From Siphonodentalium dalli (taxonomy: Eukaryota > Mollusca > Scaphopoda > Gadilida > Siphonodentaliidae): a DNA stretch of 64,000 nucleotides. Positions 10,174 to 20,148 of this stretch are shown here, piece after piece. The translations under genes and the position numbers were made by a program. Positions within the stretch are counted from its first letter, which is position 1. Every line of letters starts with the position of its first letter. The stretch lies in contig CP136067.1 in NCBI GenBank assembly GCA_032622095.1, positions 47,659,549 through 47,723,548 of the forward strand, given 5' to 3'. The notes below the pieces were generated by a model. The model was not told the origin of the DNA, searched no databases, and saw nothing but the letters and a program-made list of their open reading frames with translations.

Positions 10174-10564
10174 CCCTTTACCCAACAGAACGGCCCTGTG
10201 CCAATGCATTCTCTTATATATGCGAGTCGACCATAGGTCGCCTCGCATATATAAGAGAATGCATTGGCTTAACACATTAAAAATTATAAAATTGTTAAAG
10301 AATGTAAGAAAAAATGGTAAAAAGTGTTAAAAAAAGATTTTTTTAGGCCAATGCATTCTCTTATATATGCGAGGCGACCTATGGTCGACTCGCATATATA
10401 AGAGAATGCATTGGCACAGGGCATAACTGTAACTATCACAATGTGGTCAAGGAGCCGGTTCCAATGATATCCATATTTGTATGGTTCTATTGAGACAGAC
10501 CGAAGATATTTTAGGCTGTTGAAGCTTTATTTGGCCGGTTTTGGCCGGTTTGTTGGGTAAAGGG
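10174..10564 (+). mobile_element. TTAA-flanked MITE, copy 1 (piggyBac-like ends)
   Basis: A 391-bp element with inverted ends CCCTTTACCCAACA / TGTTGGGTAAAGGG, flanked by TTAA at 10170-10173 and 10565-10568. TTAA duplication with CCY termini suits piggyBac, though Kolobok elements also use TTAA. Inside are two near-perfect palindromes of about 67 bp (near 10202-10268 and 10348-10414), each an approximate reverse complement of the other, separated by an AT-rich spacer. No coding capacity. Confidence 0.85.
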
Positions 10565-10784
10565 TTAACAATGCAATGCATGGGTACAAAATTGCGAATG
10601 CTGAAATTATAAGTCGAAAAATAGGGATAATTCAGCTATAAAACGTCAGAAATCTCATAATTGCAGGTGCACAGGATCCCAAGGTGGTAAATATCAGTGC
10701 TAATTTTGTTTTTAATTGACAAAAAATTTATCGGACAAAGTTGGTTCCATGGACAGACAGACATAAGGATGAGCTACCTGAAAT

Positions 10785-10920
10785 TGTTATAGGCGAGTCT
10801 CCCATAGGGAATCTCGCATATAAATATTCTAGACTCCTTATGGGAGACAAGCATATAGAAGAGAAGGCACTGCACAGGATATTTAATTCTGCACTAAGCG
10901 CAGCTCCCGTCATGAAAGGG
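10785..10920 (+). mobile_element. Diverged relative of the TTAA MITE
   Basis: Ends with GCGCAGCTCCCGTCATGAAA then GGG and TTAA (10921-10924), resembling the end of the element at 27169-27404. The middle retains a decayed palindrome with GGCGAGTCTCCCATAGGG. The left border is uncertain. Confidence 0.45.
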
Positions 10921-11134
10921 TTAAGATCTATTCAGACTTCCAGACATCCAGTTATAACATTAGTTTCATTCCACTTAAAATATGTTTTAACAAGAGCATC
11001 GCAAACACAATAACAATTTGAGCTTACAAAAAATATCTGATATACCCCTAATTTCAATGCCAAAATGCAGTCAAAGTCTAAGTCGAATATGGCCCGTAAC
11101 TCATGTGAAAATAATTGCACAGAACCCATATTAA

Positions 11135-11515
11135 CCCTTTACCCAACAGAAGGGCCCTGTGCCAATGCATTCTCTTATATATGCGAGTCGACCATAGGTC
11201 GCCTCGCATATATAAGAGAATGCATTGGCTTAACACATTAAAAATTATAAAATTGTTAAAGAATGTAAGAAAAAATGGTAAAAAAAGATTTTTTTAGGCC
11301 AATGCATTCTCTTATATATGCGAGGCGACCTATGGTCGACTCGCATATATAAGAGAATGCATTGGCACAGGGCATAACTGTAACTATCACAATGTGGTCA
11401 AGGAGCCGGTTCCAATGATATCCATATTTGTATGGTTCTATTGAGACAGACCGAAGATATTTTAGGCTGTTGAAGCTTTATTTGGCTGGTTTTGGCCGTT
11501 TTGTTGGGTAAAGGG
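11135..11515 (+). mobile_element. TTAA-flanked MITE, copy 2
   Basis: Same family as 10174-10564 and very similar throughout, with TTAA at 11131-11134 and 11516-11519. It lacks about ten bases of the spacer between the two internal palindromes. Same orientation as copy 1. Confidence 0.87.
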
Positions 11516-11519
11516 TTAA

Positions 11520-12246
11520 AACTTGGCCTGTATTATTAGCTGGAAAATACACATACCAACTTTGGTTCAGATCAAATAATCCAAACTGGAGTTATGGGTG
11601 GGGAAATCAAAAATGTTAACAAACGGATGGACGGCTAGACAGACAAAATGGTAGTTGTGGGACTTCCAGTTTGTGGAACCTTCGACAAGTGTTATGGTAC
11701 TTCCATATTGTGTTCTTACGAACAGCCGCTTCTGGGACTAAACCACAAAATACCAAGTTTCAAGGCGACTGCAGATCCAAAACTAATGTTATCACCCCAA
11801 AACCATAAACTCCAAAATAATGGCGCAAAAAAGGGCCATAACTCCTGAAAACTTAGGGAAATTTTTTTAATTTACCAGGCATGTTCTGGGACTTTTACTG
11901 GTATATGGGACTTTTTGAAGGCTCACAGAAATAAGGCACCTGTCCAGGAGTGTCCAAAGATGTCCATATCAAAAGATATCCATGGAGTACTGGGACTTTT
12001 GTCTGAATCCATTTTTAACATGTTTATGAGACTTAATAATGAGACAATATAATTGTGGACTTTCAAAAAGTCTCATGAGCCAGAAAAAAGTCCCACAACA
12101 TACCAACGGACGGACAGATTGATTACATAATATGAATGAAATAAGGGTGTATAAAAACCAAAAGAGATTTTTAAACACTAACTAAATAATTGGAATAATA
12201 TAAAATAAATAGATATAAAATTATTTATCAAACAAGATGTTGTCTT
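11520..12246. other. No gene; diverged repeat-like text
   Basis: Phrases such as GGGACTTCCAG, TGGGACTTTT and AAAAAGGGCCATAACTCC recur loosely and resemble the interspersed families at 23.5-25.7 kb. No reading frame resembles a known protein. Confidence 0.35.
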
Positions 12247-12250
12247 TTAA

Positions 12251-12643
12251 CCCTTTACCCAACAGAACGGCCCTGTGCCAATGCATTCTCTTATATATGC
12301 GAGTCGACCATAGGTCGCCTCGCATATATAAGAGAATGCATTGGCTTAACACATTAAAAATTATAAAATTGCTAAAGAATGTAAGAAAAAATGGTAAAAA
12401 GTGTTAAAAAAAAGATTTTGTTTAGGCCAATGCATTCTCTTATATATGCGAGGCGACCTATGGTCGACTCACATATATAAGAGAATGCATTGGCACAGGG
12501 CATAACTGTAACCATCACAATGTGGTCAAGGAGCCGGTTCCAATGATATCCATATTTGTATGGTTCTATTGAGACAGACCGAAGATATTTTAGGCTGTTG
12601 AAGCTTTATTTGGCCGGTTTTGGCCGGTTTGTTGGGTAAAGGG
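12251..12643 (+). mobile_element. TTAA-flanked MITE, copy 3
   Basis: Same family and orientation as 10174-10564, with TTAA at 12247-12250 and 12644-12647. Both internal palindromes are present; one arm has CACATATA where other copies have CGCATATA. Confidence 0.87.
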
Positions 12644-12647
12644 TTAA

Positions 12648-13868
12648 AGATGGTGTATCTCTTGCTAACAAGTTTGATATAGATTTTTAATGTTGTAGGG
12701 TCGGGTTTAGTTTTCAAACCCGAAATGTATATGTGGTAGAGTGGTCAATTCCTACAATCATCACAGGATTATATGTGGAATAATAAGAATAATGTATAAA
12801 ATAATTATTTAATTGAAGAATATCATTGTATTCAACATGCAAGCATATAGTCTATCTATAATGCGCTGATTCAGTGGTTGTATTCCCATGCATAAGTACA
12901 GCAGCCCAAAGCTATGTTAACAGGGAGAGTCCAGAATCTGGCCTAAAATGTGTTAAATTCTGAAGTTGGGAATCCCAATAGACGTCAGCTAGCAAAGGGA
13001 TGACTTTCAATTAATTCCCAAGTAAGTAAAACGCACCGCCTGTACAGGTGGTGACTAAATGCCACTGTAGTGTAAACACCGTTCCAACATTGCCTAAGTC
13101 GAAGTCCCAGGTAAGACTAAAATGCAGTAAATCGAAGCGTCAGGTAAGACTAATTAGTTCCGCCAACGTAGAATTACGTCATGAGACGTGAATGGCCAAC
13201 ACAGTCATCAAAGTTCCTATTCCAGTAACGGTAAGCACCTAAATTGTGCACTAAGTGTCGACAAAGGCTGTATACGTGTTATGCGCCAGAGAGTGGTCTG
13301 TTTCAAAAAGTGACCCAACAAAAGTGACAACCAACGGACTAGGGGTCACCCGCGAGCCCGGAGTCTCAGAGAGTTGCTGACTGCCGTTGAGACTACTGCA
13401 CGCGTCATAGCTTGACAACAAAGTATGATGTAGACATACCTCGTTGCCTCCATGTGCATACAGTAAACAAGGAAAATGGCTGCCTAGCGGAACAAACACT
13501 GAATTTACGCATGGATAAATATGAATTCAATTGAAACATATAATAGCAATTGAATTAGCAATGAATAAAAGCAATGTAAAGGAGTTTCTATGAGAGCATA
13601 GGTAATTACGTGAATTAAGCCCAATAAAGTGTGTGGTTTTTGAAAAGAAAGAGAATATTTAGGAAAACGAAAGTAGCACAAATTGCGCCTGGGAAAATCC
13701 CAAATTAGAAAGCGTAACTCTGTTACATCTTCAATGACACCTGTCTGGAAATGCATCTATCAATTAATATTTATTTTATCTTGAACTTTGCTGATATAAT
13801 ACATACAACTTTTAAGGACAGTTTTACAGGCTATTTTTTTAACAGAAACTTCAGGCACATTCAGAGCA
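12648..13868. other. No gene recognised
   Basis: Moderate base composition with short chance frames on the minus strand (13251-13499, 13505-13756). One imperfect local duplication: TCGAAG followed by AGGTAAGACTAA occurs near 13099-13121 and again near 13131-13153. Confidence 0.35.
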
Positions 13869-13871
13869 TAG

Positions 13872-14848
13872 CAAGAGGGAGAATTCTATCTTGTTAGCAC
13901 TCTCCATCAAGAGGGAGAACTCTATATTGTTAGCACTCTCCATCAAGAGGGAGAACTCTATATTGTTAGCACTCTCCATCAAGAGGGAGAATTCGATCAT
14001 GTTAGCACTCTCCATCAAGAGGGAGAACTCTATATTGTTAGCACTCTCCATCAAGAGGGAGAATTCGATCATGTTAGCACTCTCCATCAAGAGGGAGAAC
14101 TCTATCTTGTTAGCACTCTCCATCAAGAGGGAGAACTCTATCTTGTTAGCACTCTCAATCAAGAGGGAGAATTCGATCATGTTAGCACTCTCCATCAAGA
14201 GGGAGAATTCGATCATGTTAGCACTCTCCATCAAGAGGGAGAACTCTATCTTGTTAGCACTCTCAATCAAGAGGGAGAATTCGATCATGTTAGCACTCTC
14301 CATCAAGAGGGAGAATTCGATCATGTTAGCACTCTCCATCAAGAGGGAGAACTCTATCTTGTTAGCACTCTCAATCAAGAGGGAGAATTCGATCATGTTA
14401 GCACTCTCCATCAAGAGGGAGAACTCTATCTTGTTAGCACTCTCCATCAAGAGGGAGAACTCTATCTTGTTAGCACTCTCCATCAAGAGGGAGAATTCGA
14501 TCATGTTAGCGCTCTCAATCAAGAGGGAGAACTCTATCTTGTTAGCACTCTCCATCAAGAGGGAGAACTCTATATTGTTAGCACTCTCCATCAAGAGGGA
14601 GAATTTGATCATGTTAGCACTCTCCATCAAGAGGGAGAACTCTATCTTGTTAGCACTCTCCATCAAGAGGGAGAACTCTATATTGTTAGCACTCTCCATC
14701 AAGAGGGAGAACTCTATATTGTTAGCACTCTCCATCAAGAGGGATAACTCTATATTGTTAGCACTCTCCATCAAGAGGGAGAACACTATCTTGTTAGCAC
14801 TCTCCATCAAGAGGGAGAATTCGATCATGTTAGCACTCTCAATCAAGA
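13872..14848. repeat. 36-bp minisatellite, about 27 copies
   Basis: Tandem units of 36 bp containing GTTAGCACTCTCCATCAAGA followed by a GGGAGAA segment and a variable six to eight bases (CTCTATAT, CTCTATCT or TTCGATCA). Because 36 is divisible by three and units vary mostly by substitution, both strands stay open for about 1 kb. Plus reads as a 12-residue repeat with LALSIKREN, and minus as a 12-residue repeat with LLMESAN. Three units form a 108-bp higher-order repeat at about 14156-14376. There is no start, splice or codon evidence that either frame is used. I regard it as non-coding within the Lifeguard intron. Confidence 0.95.
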
Positions 14849-15054
14849 CAAAACGCCACTTCAAAGCAGATATTGTGCGGCCCGGAAGAATTTCACCATC
14901 TTTAAGCCATTCTCATTCCAAATATGTATTTTATAATCTTCAGAATCTAATTATACATATATGTCAGGACAAGAGGGACCACTAAAAGTATTAGTGTGTT
15001 CATTGACAACTAAAACACTAGTTCATATTCAAATAGGCTGTTTATTAGTATAAA

Positions 15055-15073
15055 GATAGGATAGGATAGGATA
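15055..15073 (+). repeat. Short GATAG microsatellite
   Basis: Just under four tandem GATAG units, followed by ATTTTATTTACAA. On the minus strand this reads as an A-rich stretch ending in CTATC repeats, as at the 3' end of some non-LTR retrotransposons. That origin is only a possibility. Confidence 0.6.
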
Positions 15074-15231
15074 ATTTTATTTACAATATACACACATGGA
15101 AAGTACAATTACAAATTAATATAATATTAATAGACTATACATGTATATTGTTAGGGGTGATATAGTCATGACTGACTGTCTTCCTGTATATAAAGAAAGA
15201 AATAAACATGAACAAAATATATTGTTGTTAA

Positions 15232-15690
15232 AGGTACTCAATCTGATCAGATGGTCCCCATACCATCAATATACAACAACAACAACATTTCTTCAAAATA
15301 CTCTTTACCGTAGTTATCAGAATCGATTTATTTCAACAAAATAATGCTAACCATGGTCAACTATGGTATCAAAATTCCCAAAGCTTGTTATTTATCAATA
15401 TTTTGTTCAACAAAATATGGCCGTATTATCATTAATGTATCAATAAATTTAACCGTATTACCACTTGATTTAGAGTTATCCATTTTCATCTGCAATTTTG
15501 TTGGAGATGTTTGACAACGTGTTTCTGGGCCACACATTATTATACATCTCGAGAAATAACAAACTTCAAAAATTTATATCTGATCACTCTGAGCTTTGAT
15601 GGGTGGGTTCCTTGACTCGAATCAAATATTTCTTTTACCCCCGAAGCCAAGAAATAGTAATTTAGGAGCGTCTAGTCGGATTGAGTACCT
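15232..15690. mobile_element. TTAA-flanked MITE, AGGTACTCAATC termini
   Basis: A 459-bp segment beginning AGGTACTCAATC and ending with its complement GATTGAGTACCT. It is flanked by TTAA at 15228-15231 and 15691-15694. No coding capacity. Its right border coincides with the start of the sequence shared between 15692-15817 and the intron and exon at about 25.9-26.06 kb, so it probably inserted into that duplicated segment. Confidence 0.75.
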
Positions 15691-15752
15691 TTAAGTTGGA
15701 CATTCAATATTTTCGGGAGATTAATTTTGAGCTAAGGACATCTTCTACTTAC

Positions 15753-15817
15753 TCGGTTTTGGATGATTGTGCATACAATACCAAAGCAGATCACGAAGAG
15801 AAGAACAACTAGAATTC
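15753..15817 (-). pseudogene. Broken duplicate of the Lifeguard exon
   Basis: Minus-strand sequence encoding ILVVLLFVICFGIVCTIIQNR, ending in a good donor GTAAGT (15747-15752). It is clearly related to the exon at 25997-26086 (ILFVFLIVLICFGFLCAIIQNR) and one codon shorter. The following intron sequence is also shared, with TTAATTTTGAGCTAAGGACA near 15721-15740 matching 25965-25984. Upstream, the 5' part of the exon with the acceptor and the Asp-Phe-Thr start is missing and replaced by copia integrase sequence from about 15818. It may once have been an alternative, mutually exclusive exon. With no acceptor it cannot now be spliced in normally. Confidence 0.75.
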
Positions 15818-16154
15818 TTTGTCGCAGTGGTGGCCGTTTCAACTTGAAACAATTCTCACATTCAGCTACAGTTTTTTTCAGTCGTTCACGTAGATTTTGT
15901 TCTTTGATTCCAGCATTCTTGAACAGAGAAAGTAACTTTTCAGCTGTTGAATGTCCAAATTGAGTATGCAGCTTAACTAACATTTTATCATCCAAAGAAA
16001 AGTTGGGAGTCCATATATAGCAAGAACTTCATAAATGTATGTATTGTCAACAAAGTTAGAATTTTTGGAACTACTACTAATCCAGTTGTGGGGTGAATAG
16101 TGATACAATAGCGTCCACTCGACGTGAATTCAAACTTCACATCATTTCCCAGAA
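15818..16154 (-). pseudogene. Copia-type integrase zinc-binding relic
   Basis: Minus-strand fragment of a retrotransposon polyprotein. It shows the gag-pre-integrase/HHCC module: KLHTQFGHSTAEKLLSLF supplies the His pair (H-x4-H) and AECENCFKLKRPP the CxxC pair. This zinc-binding domain precedes the integrase core in Ty1/copia polyproteins. Upstream (15996-16154) another frame retains a short protease-to-integrase linker, with a frameshift between. It stops abruptly at about 15818 where the duplicated Lifeguard exon begins, so integrase core, reverse transcriptase, RNase H and LTR are absent. It is separated from the protease part by the SINE at 16155-16591. Confidence 0.75.
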
Positions 16155-16591
16155 GCTCTGTGGTCCAGTGGTTAGCGCGTTGGACTTGTCTTCGCTGTCA
16201 ACACAGCGAGGCGAGTTCGCGGCTGGCTGGTGGTCTGTTATGAGTTTCCACACAGCAGTGGCTTGGCCGACTTGAGCGATGTGCAATTGTTGGATTGTAC
16301 ACTGTTTGAATATCGCGCCAAGTTGTGACCCTTGAGCAAGGTCGCTCGTACTGTGTCTGCTTTGCACCACCCATGCATTACAAGGGTACCTGATAATGAG
16401 CAGTGAAAGAACTTGTCAGTATGCTAGCCATATGGTATCCTCGCATACTCCCGGCTGTACCTCCCCCTGTCCCCGGGGAGCAGTAGATGGTTACTGAATG
16501 TTCAGGCTCATCAGGGTAATAATTGTAAAACTTTGAGCGCTTTGGGCCTCATGGGAAAGGCGCTTTACAAATGCTATACATTATTATTAAG
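16155..16591 (+). mobile_element. tRNA-derived SINE
   Basis: The head reads CTGTGGTCCAGTGGTTAGCG, an RNA polymerase III A-box arrangement as in tRNAs. It is followed about 40 bases on by a B-box-like GAGTTCGCGGCT near 16212. The 3' end carries GCGCTTTACAAATGC and an ATTATTATT tail, as in SINEs mobilised by LINE machinery. It is inserted in the copia relic: the protease reading frame is interrupted exactly at its tail, and the matching continuation lies on its other side. A clear target duplication is not visible; only AAG is shared. Confidence 0.85.
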
Positions 16592-17062
16592 TTTAGCTTT
16601 GTCATTACTGAGATCCAGCATAACATCTGCTTTCATTAGAGATTGTTTATTCAATAGAAGAGGCATATCACAGGGCACCACTTCAGTCACAATACTGTGT
16701 TTTGTATCTCCAATGATAGCAGGAATTGTCACCTGTTTTAAAAATAGAACATGGTCACCGTCTCCAAAACTAAACTTTTGAGAACTTGAAGAAAACGACA
16801 AATAATTTCTTTCAGATTCACTAAGATCTTCTATATAATTATTTATCCACTTTTCACCACACCCTGTTTTTGTACATGCTGTATCAATAACGGCAACCTT
16901 GTACGATTCCACCATGAAAACTTCATTCAAGTTGACATCACCATTGAAAAGAGTTATATTTACAGACTCAGGCTGAGTTTGATCAATGTTTGTTTGGAAG
17001 ATTCTTTGACAATTCTGTGTACCAATATAGCATAGTGATAGATGCTGCCACAAATCATCCAC
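16592..17062 (-). pseudogene. Copia-type retrotransposon aspartic protease relic
   Basis: Minus-strand open stretch with a retropepsin-like domain. The active-site region reads VIDTACTKTGCGEKW (DTA in place of the usual DSG/DTG). It is followed by FSFGDGDHVLFLKQVTIPAI and a hydrophobic-Asp segment ending PLLLNKQSLMKADVMLDL. In the intact element this enzyme cuts the Gag-Pol polyprotein. The frame's last residues (NNNV) are translated SINE tail, not protease. It is continuous in orientation with the Gag relic to its right and the integrase relic to its left. Confidence 0.78.
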
Positions 17063-17157
17063 TTGGTTACGTTGCTAAACCTATCACATGGATTAGTTTG
17101 CCGTAGAGAATTCCTTGACGTTCCAGAAGTCTATCTCTGTGTCCGGTTAAGAAGACA

Positions 17158-17593
17158 TCAACTGGTTCTCTTTTTGTTCAACAGCTTGAATGCCAGAACA
17201 GCTGTGGGTAATGTCATTTCATGGCATTTTGATTTGTTGTATCCATATCCGAATTCCTGAATATAATCACTCATTGTCATGTCATCCAAACAACGAAAAG
17301 TCTCCAAATTTGTATAGGCTTCATATGCATGATAAACCGTGTCCTTTTTGAAAGATTTATATAATTTATACAGAAGGGTTTTTCATTCCATCATCTTTGG
17401 CTAAATCAGCTGCTGCTATCTCTTGTGTGATTTCTCTTGTCTTTTCAGTGAGTGACAACACAACAGCAAGTCCCTGTTTCTTTTTTTCCAATTCAGTGAC
17501 TAAAGTCCAAATATTCAGTTCATTCTTCCAAGTATCATATGAAATGGCTGTATTGAAATTTGGTGAGATCTTGTTGCTTGCCATCTTGTTCAC
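17158..17593 (-). pseudogene. Copia-type Gag relic (UBN2-like)
   Basis: Minus-strand Gag of the same retrotransposon. It starts at the ATG at 17593 (MNKMASNKISPNF), continues through WKNELNIWTLVTELEKKKQG, then changes frame near 17375. It goes on with AYEAYTNLETF, MTMSDYIQEFGYGYNKSK and AVLAFKLLNKK before a TGA at 17158-17160. These phrases match the copia gag (UBN2) pattern. The C-terminal part with the expected zinc knuckle is not recognisable. With at least one frameshift it is dead. No LTR is seen to the right of 17593, so this is an internal fragment. Confidence 0.75.
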
Positions 17594-17956
17594 CGCTCGC
17601 CTACCATTTGTTGGAATGACTTACATTCAGTTGGATTGTCTCTTGGTATATACTCAGTCACATCCCACAGGTGACAGCTTACACCTCCATTGACAGCTTC
17701 TTCTTCAGTCCCCTGTCCTCATAGAGTTATCCCTCTTTTATTATGCCCCAACAATTGTCCATATAATAGTGTTATCCCCTCTCTTATCACACCAAGACTG
17801 ATAACACAATTAACCAGCAAATAAACGATTGTTCATAAAAATAATAGGCCTTGTGAGTTTGTCTCTTGACATTACACATATAAGTGAACCAACCATTGTG
17901 ACAATGATCGTGATAAATGGATATTAGAAAATATTGGAGTCAGAGGTCCGATTCAG

Positions 17957-19057
17957 CAGGGTTTCCGCTACTACGGCAGGCCGGCCGTCCAGCGGCCTCA
18001 TTCCCCTCCCCAACCTTGACTTAATATTGGCCACAACATAGCCACAGACCTAGCTCAGCCCCCTTTTTGTACAGGACAAGCGACCACCGACACTGATGAT
18101 TAACAGATTGCAAGGAATCCTGCACCTTGTGCCTGAATAAGACATGATCAGTAGCGTGGACCACGTGCACAGTTGTCTGAACTTGTCTCCACCATCCTGG
18201 GTAACGCTTTGTCAGCGAATGTTTAGTAGTAATCATCCTCTCGCATTTTAAATTACCGTAGGTAGATTTTTGTCTATTATTCCCAACTTTCTAACCCACT
18301 ATTTCCCCTCAGAATGAGCATTATACATCGGTTAGTCAGTAAGGGGCTGATTTCTGAGCTACAACCATGAACACAGGTGAGGTCTGGCAGTCGCTGCCAC
18401 GAACAGTGCAGACATTTTGCCTCAAAGCAAGGTCTGTATCAAAGAAATGTTTAATTAAATATAAAACACTTAAAATATTAATTGTTATTTTCAGTGACAG
18501 TGTATTTCTTCCCAATCCAATTAATACAAAAATTATCCATTATACGAATCCAGCATGAAGTCAACTCCTTCTGAGGAATGGCTTTTGAATTAACACCAAT
18601 TTGTTTTGATTGGTACCGTGAACAAAACACAAAGAAAGCATGCAGAACTGGGTATAGCATGTGACATGACCTCTGCCCATGACCTAATTATCACTGGTTA
18701 CTGCTGGAGTAAACTTAACACTGAGTGTGAAAATGTGTCTTTGCCAACAGCGGCCCCTTTGATGCCGGTCCCATTTGATGTCACTTGACTTAAATTGCTA
18801 CTGTTTATATAAATGTTGTTGTATCAACTGTATATATTGTGGTGTTACATGCTTTTAGTTCATCAACTTGAGATCAAAGGAAGATGATCTGTTTTAATTT
18901 CGTTTCTATACAAAGCTTCAATGTTCCTGCTTGTTGTCTCAAATGCAAGGAATTGGCTAATTTTCAGCGATAAACATCCAAATTTTCTCCTGATAGGGCG
19001 CCGGGTATGTGCTTCCCAAATACGGCCACATTCCCCCAACGCCTAGCGGAAACCCTG
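17957..19057. mobile_element. Non-autonomous hAT element, 1.1 kb
   Basis: Inverted termini CAGGGTTTCCGCTA (17957-17970) and TAGCGGAAACCCTG (19044-19057) are flanked by GATTCAG on both sides (17950-17956 and 19058-19064). That is seven bases of what is normally an 8-bp hAT duplication. CAGGG-type ends support hAT. No hAT transposase is recognisable inside, so it depended on another copy. Confidence 0.75.
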
Positions 19058-19649
19058 GATTCAGTGCCAATACCGATCAGACCGCAGACCTTCGTTTTTG
19101 GCATGTGTGTTACGCACGAGCACGCATGAGAAATTAAACAAGACAGTCAATGACTGTGGGGTCGCTCACCAGACTGCAAAGACTGATAAGACTGGGACTC
19201 TGGAGACCAAAACAGTCAGCTCTTTTCATAATCACTTTAAAAGAAGTAGATTTAAACAGAATATGTGGCTAGAGAGACTTCAAGTATGTAGCTTGGTGAA
19301 AATCCACCTTGAAATTGCCAACTGTACACTACTGATCACCCCCCTCCTCCAGCTCAACAAGTCCCCTCCCGACCGGGCTCCAGACTCCCAAGTCTTAGGT
19401 TCGAATTTCACAACCGACACCTCAAACTTTCTCAATTGTTGGAAATTTCCAATCTCACAAGCGCCTTTTTCTAAAACCATTTAAACATGTTTGAAGCCCA
19501 ATTATCCATGGACCCAAAACACAATACATGTATGTCAGACCAATCAGTCAGGTGGTTCCAAGGTAGATGTTTTAATGAATTTGGTATTTCGATGATTTTA
19601 TTGGACACAAAAGTGTTAACTCCCCATATATATAGCCTGCCATTTCTTG

Positions 19650-20140
19650 ACAGGTTGACCTCATTTTAACAAATCTGAATCTCAGTCACTAAAGGATCCT
19701 CCTGATTCCTCCATACTATATGTATTAAAGCTAAATAGTCCAAACTCTCTTGAGAAGACATTTTAAGAATTACTATAGAGACATATAGTTATGTCCCTGG
19801 TCCCACCCTATTTAACCTGGTGACCCCATCTGAATAAATTTGAATCCCAGACACCAAAGAACCCTTCATACATATCATAAATATCAGTAAAATAGACCTG
19901 ATGGTCCTTGTGAAGGAAGCATATTAAGAGGGAAACTGTCCTTCGCTTGGCCCCTATTTGACCAGGTGACCCCATTAAAAAAAATCTGAATTGCAGTCAA
20001 GGAAGAACATTCCATTCTATATAAGCCAACTAGTTCTTGCAAACATATTTTAAGAATTACTATGTAGTGAAATAGTTAAGTCTCTTGCTCTGCCCTTATT
20101 TGACTTTGTGATCCCATTTTCACAAATCTGATAAGGACAA
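19650..20140 (+). repeat. Diverged ~150-bp tandem repeat, four units
   Basis: Four units marked by TGACCYCATTTNAACAAATCTGAAT-like phrases near 19655, 19821, 19970 and 20107 (spacing 166, 149 and 137 bp). A TTTTAAGAATTACTATG phrase recurs between them. The same family reappears at 22772-23050. No coding capacity; probably an old interspersed element. Confidence 0.65.
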
Positions 20141-20148
20141 GAATTAAC

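Noticed and set aside
13851-14985. Two overlapping ORFs (337 codons minus, 364 codons plus) as repeat proteins
   Set aside because: Both come from the 36-bp minisatellite, which is open on both strands by its length and composition. Nothing outside the repeat adds coding evidence.
16155-16230. A functional tRNA gene on plus
   Set aside because: A- and B-box-like sequences are present, but no cloverleaf forms. The sequence continues into a long body and an ATT-repeat tail, so it is a SINE head.
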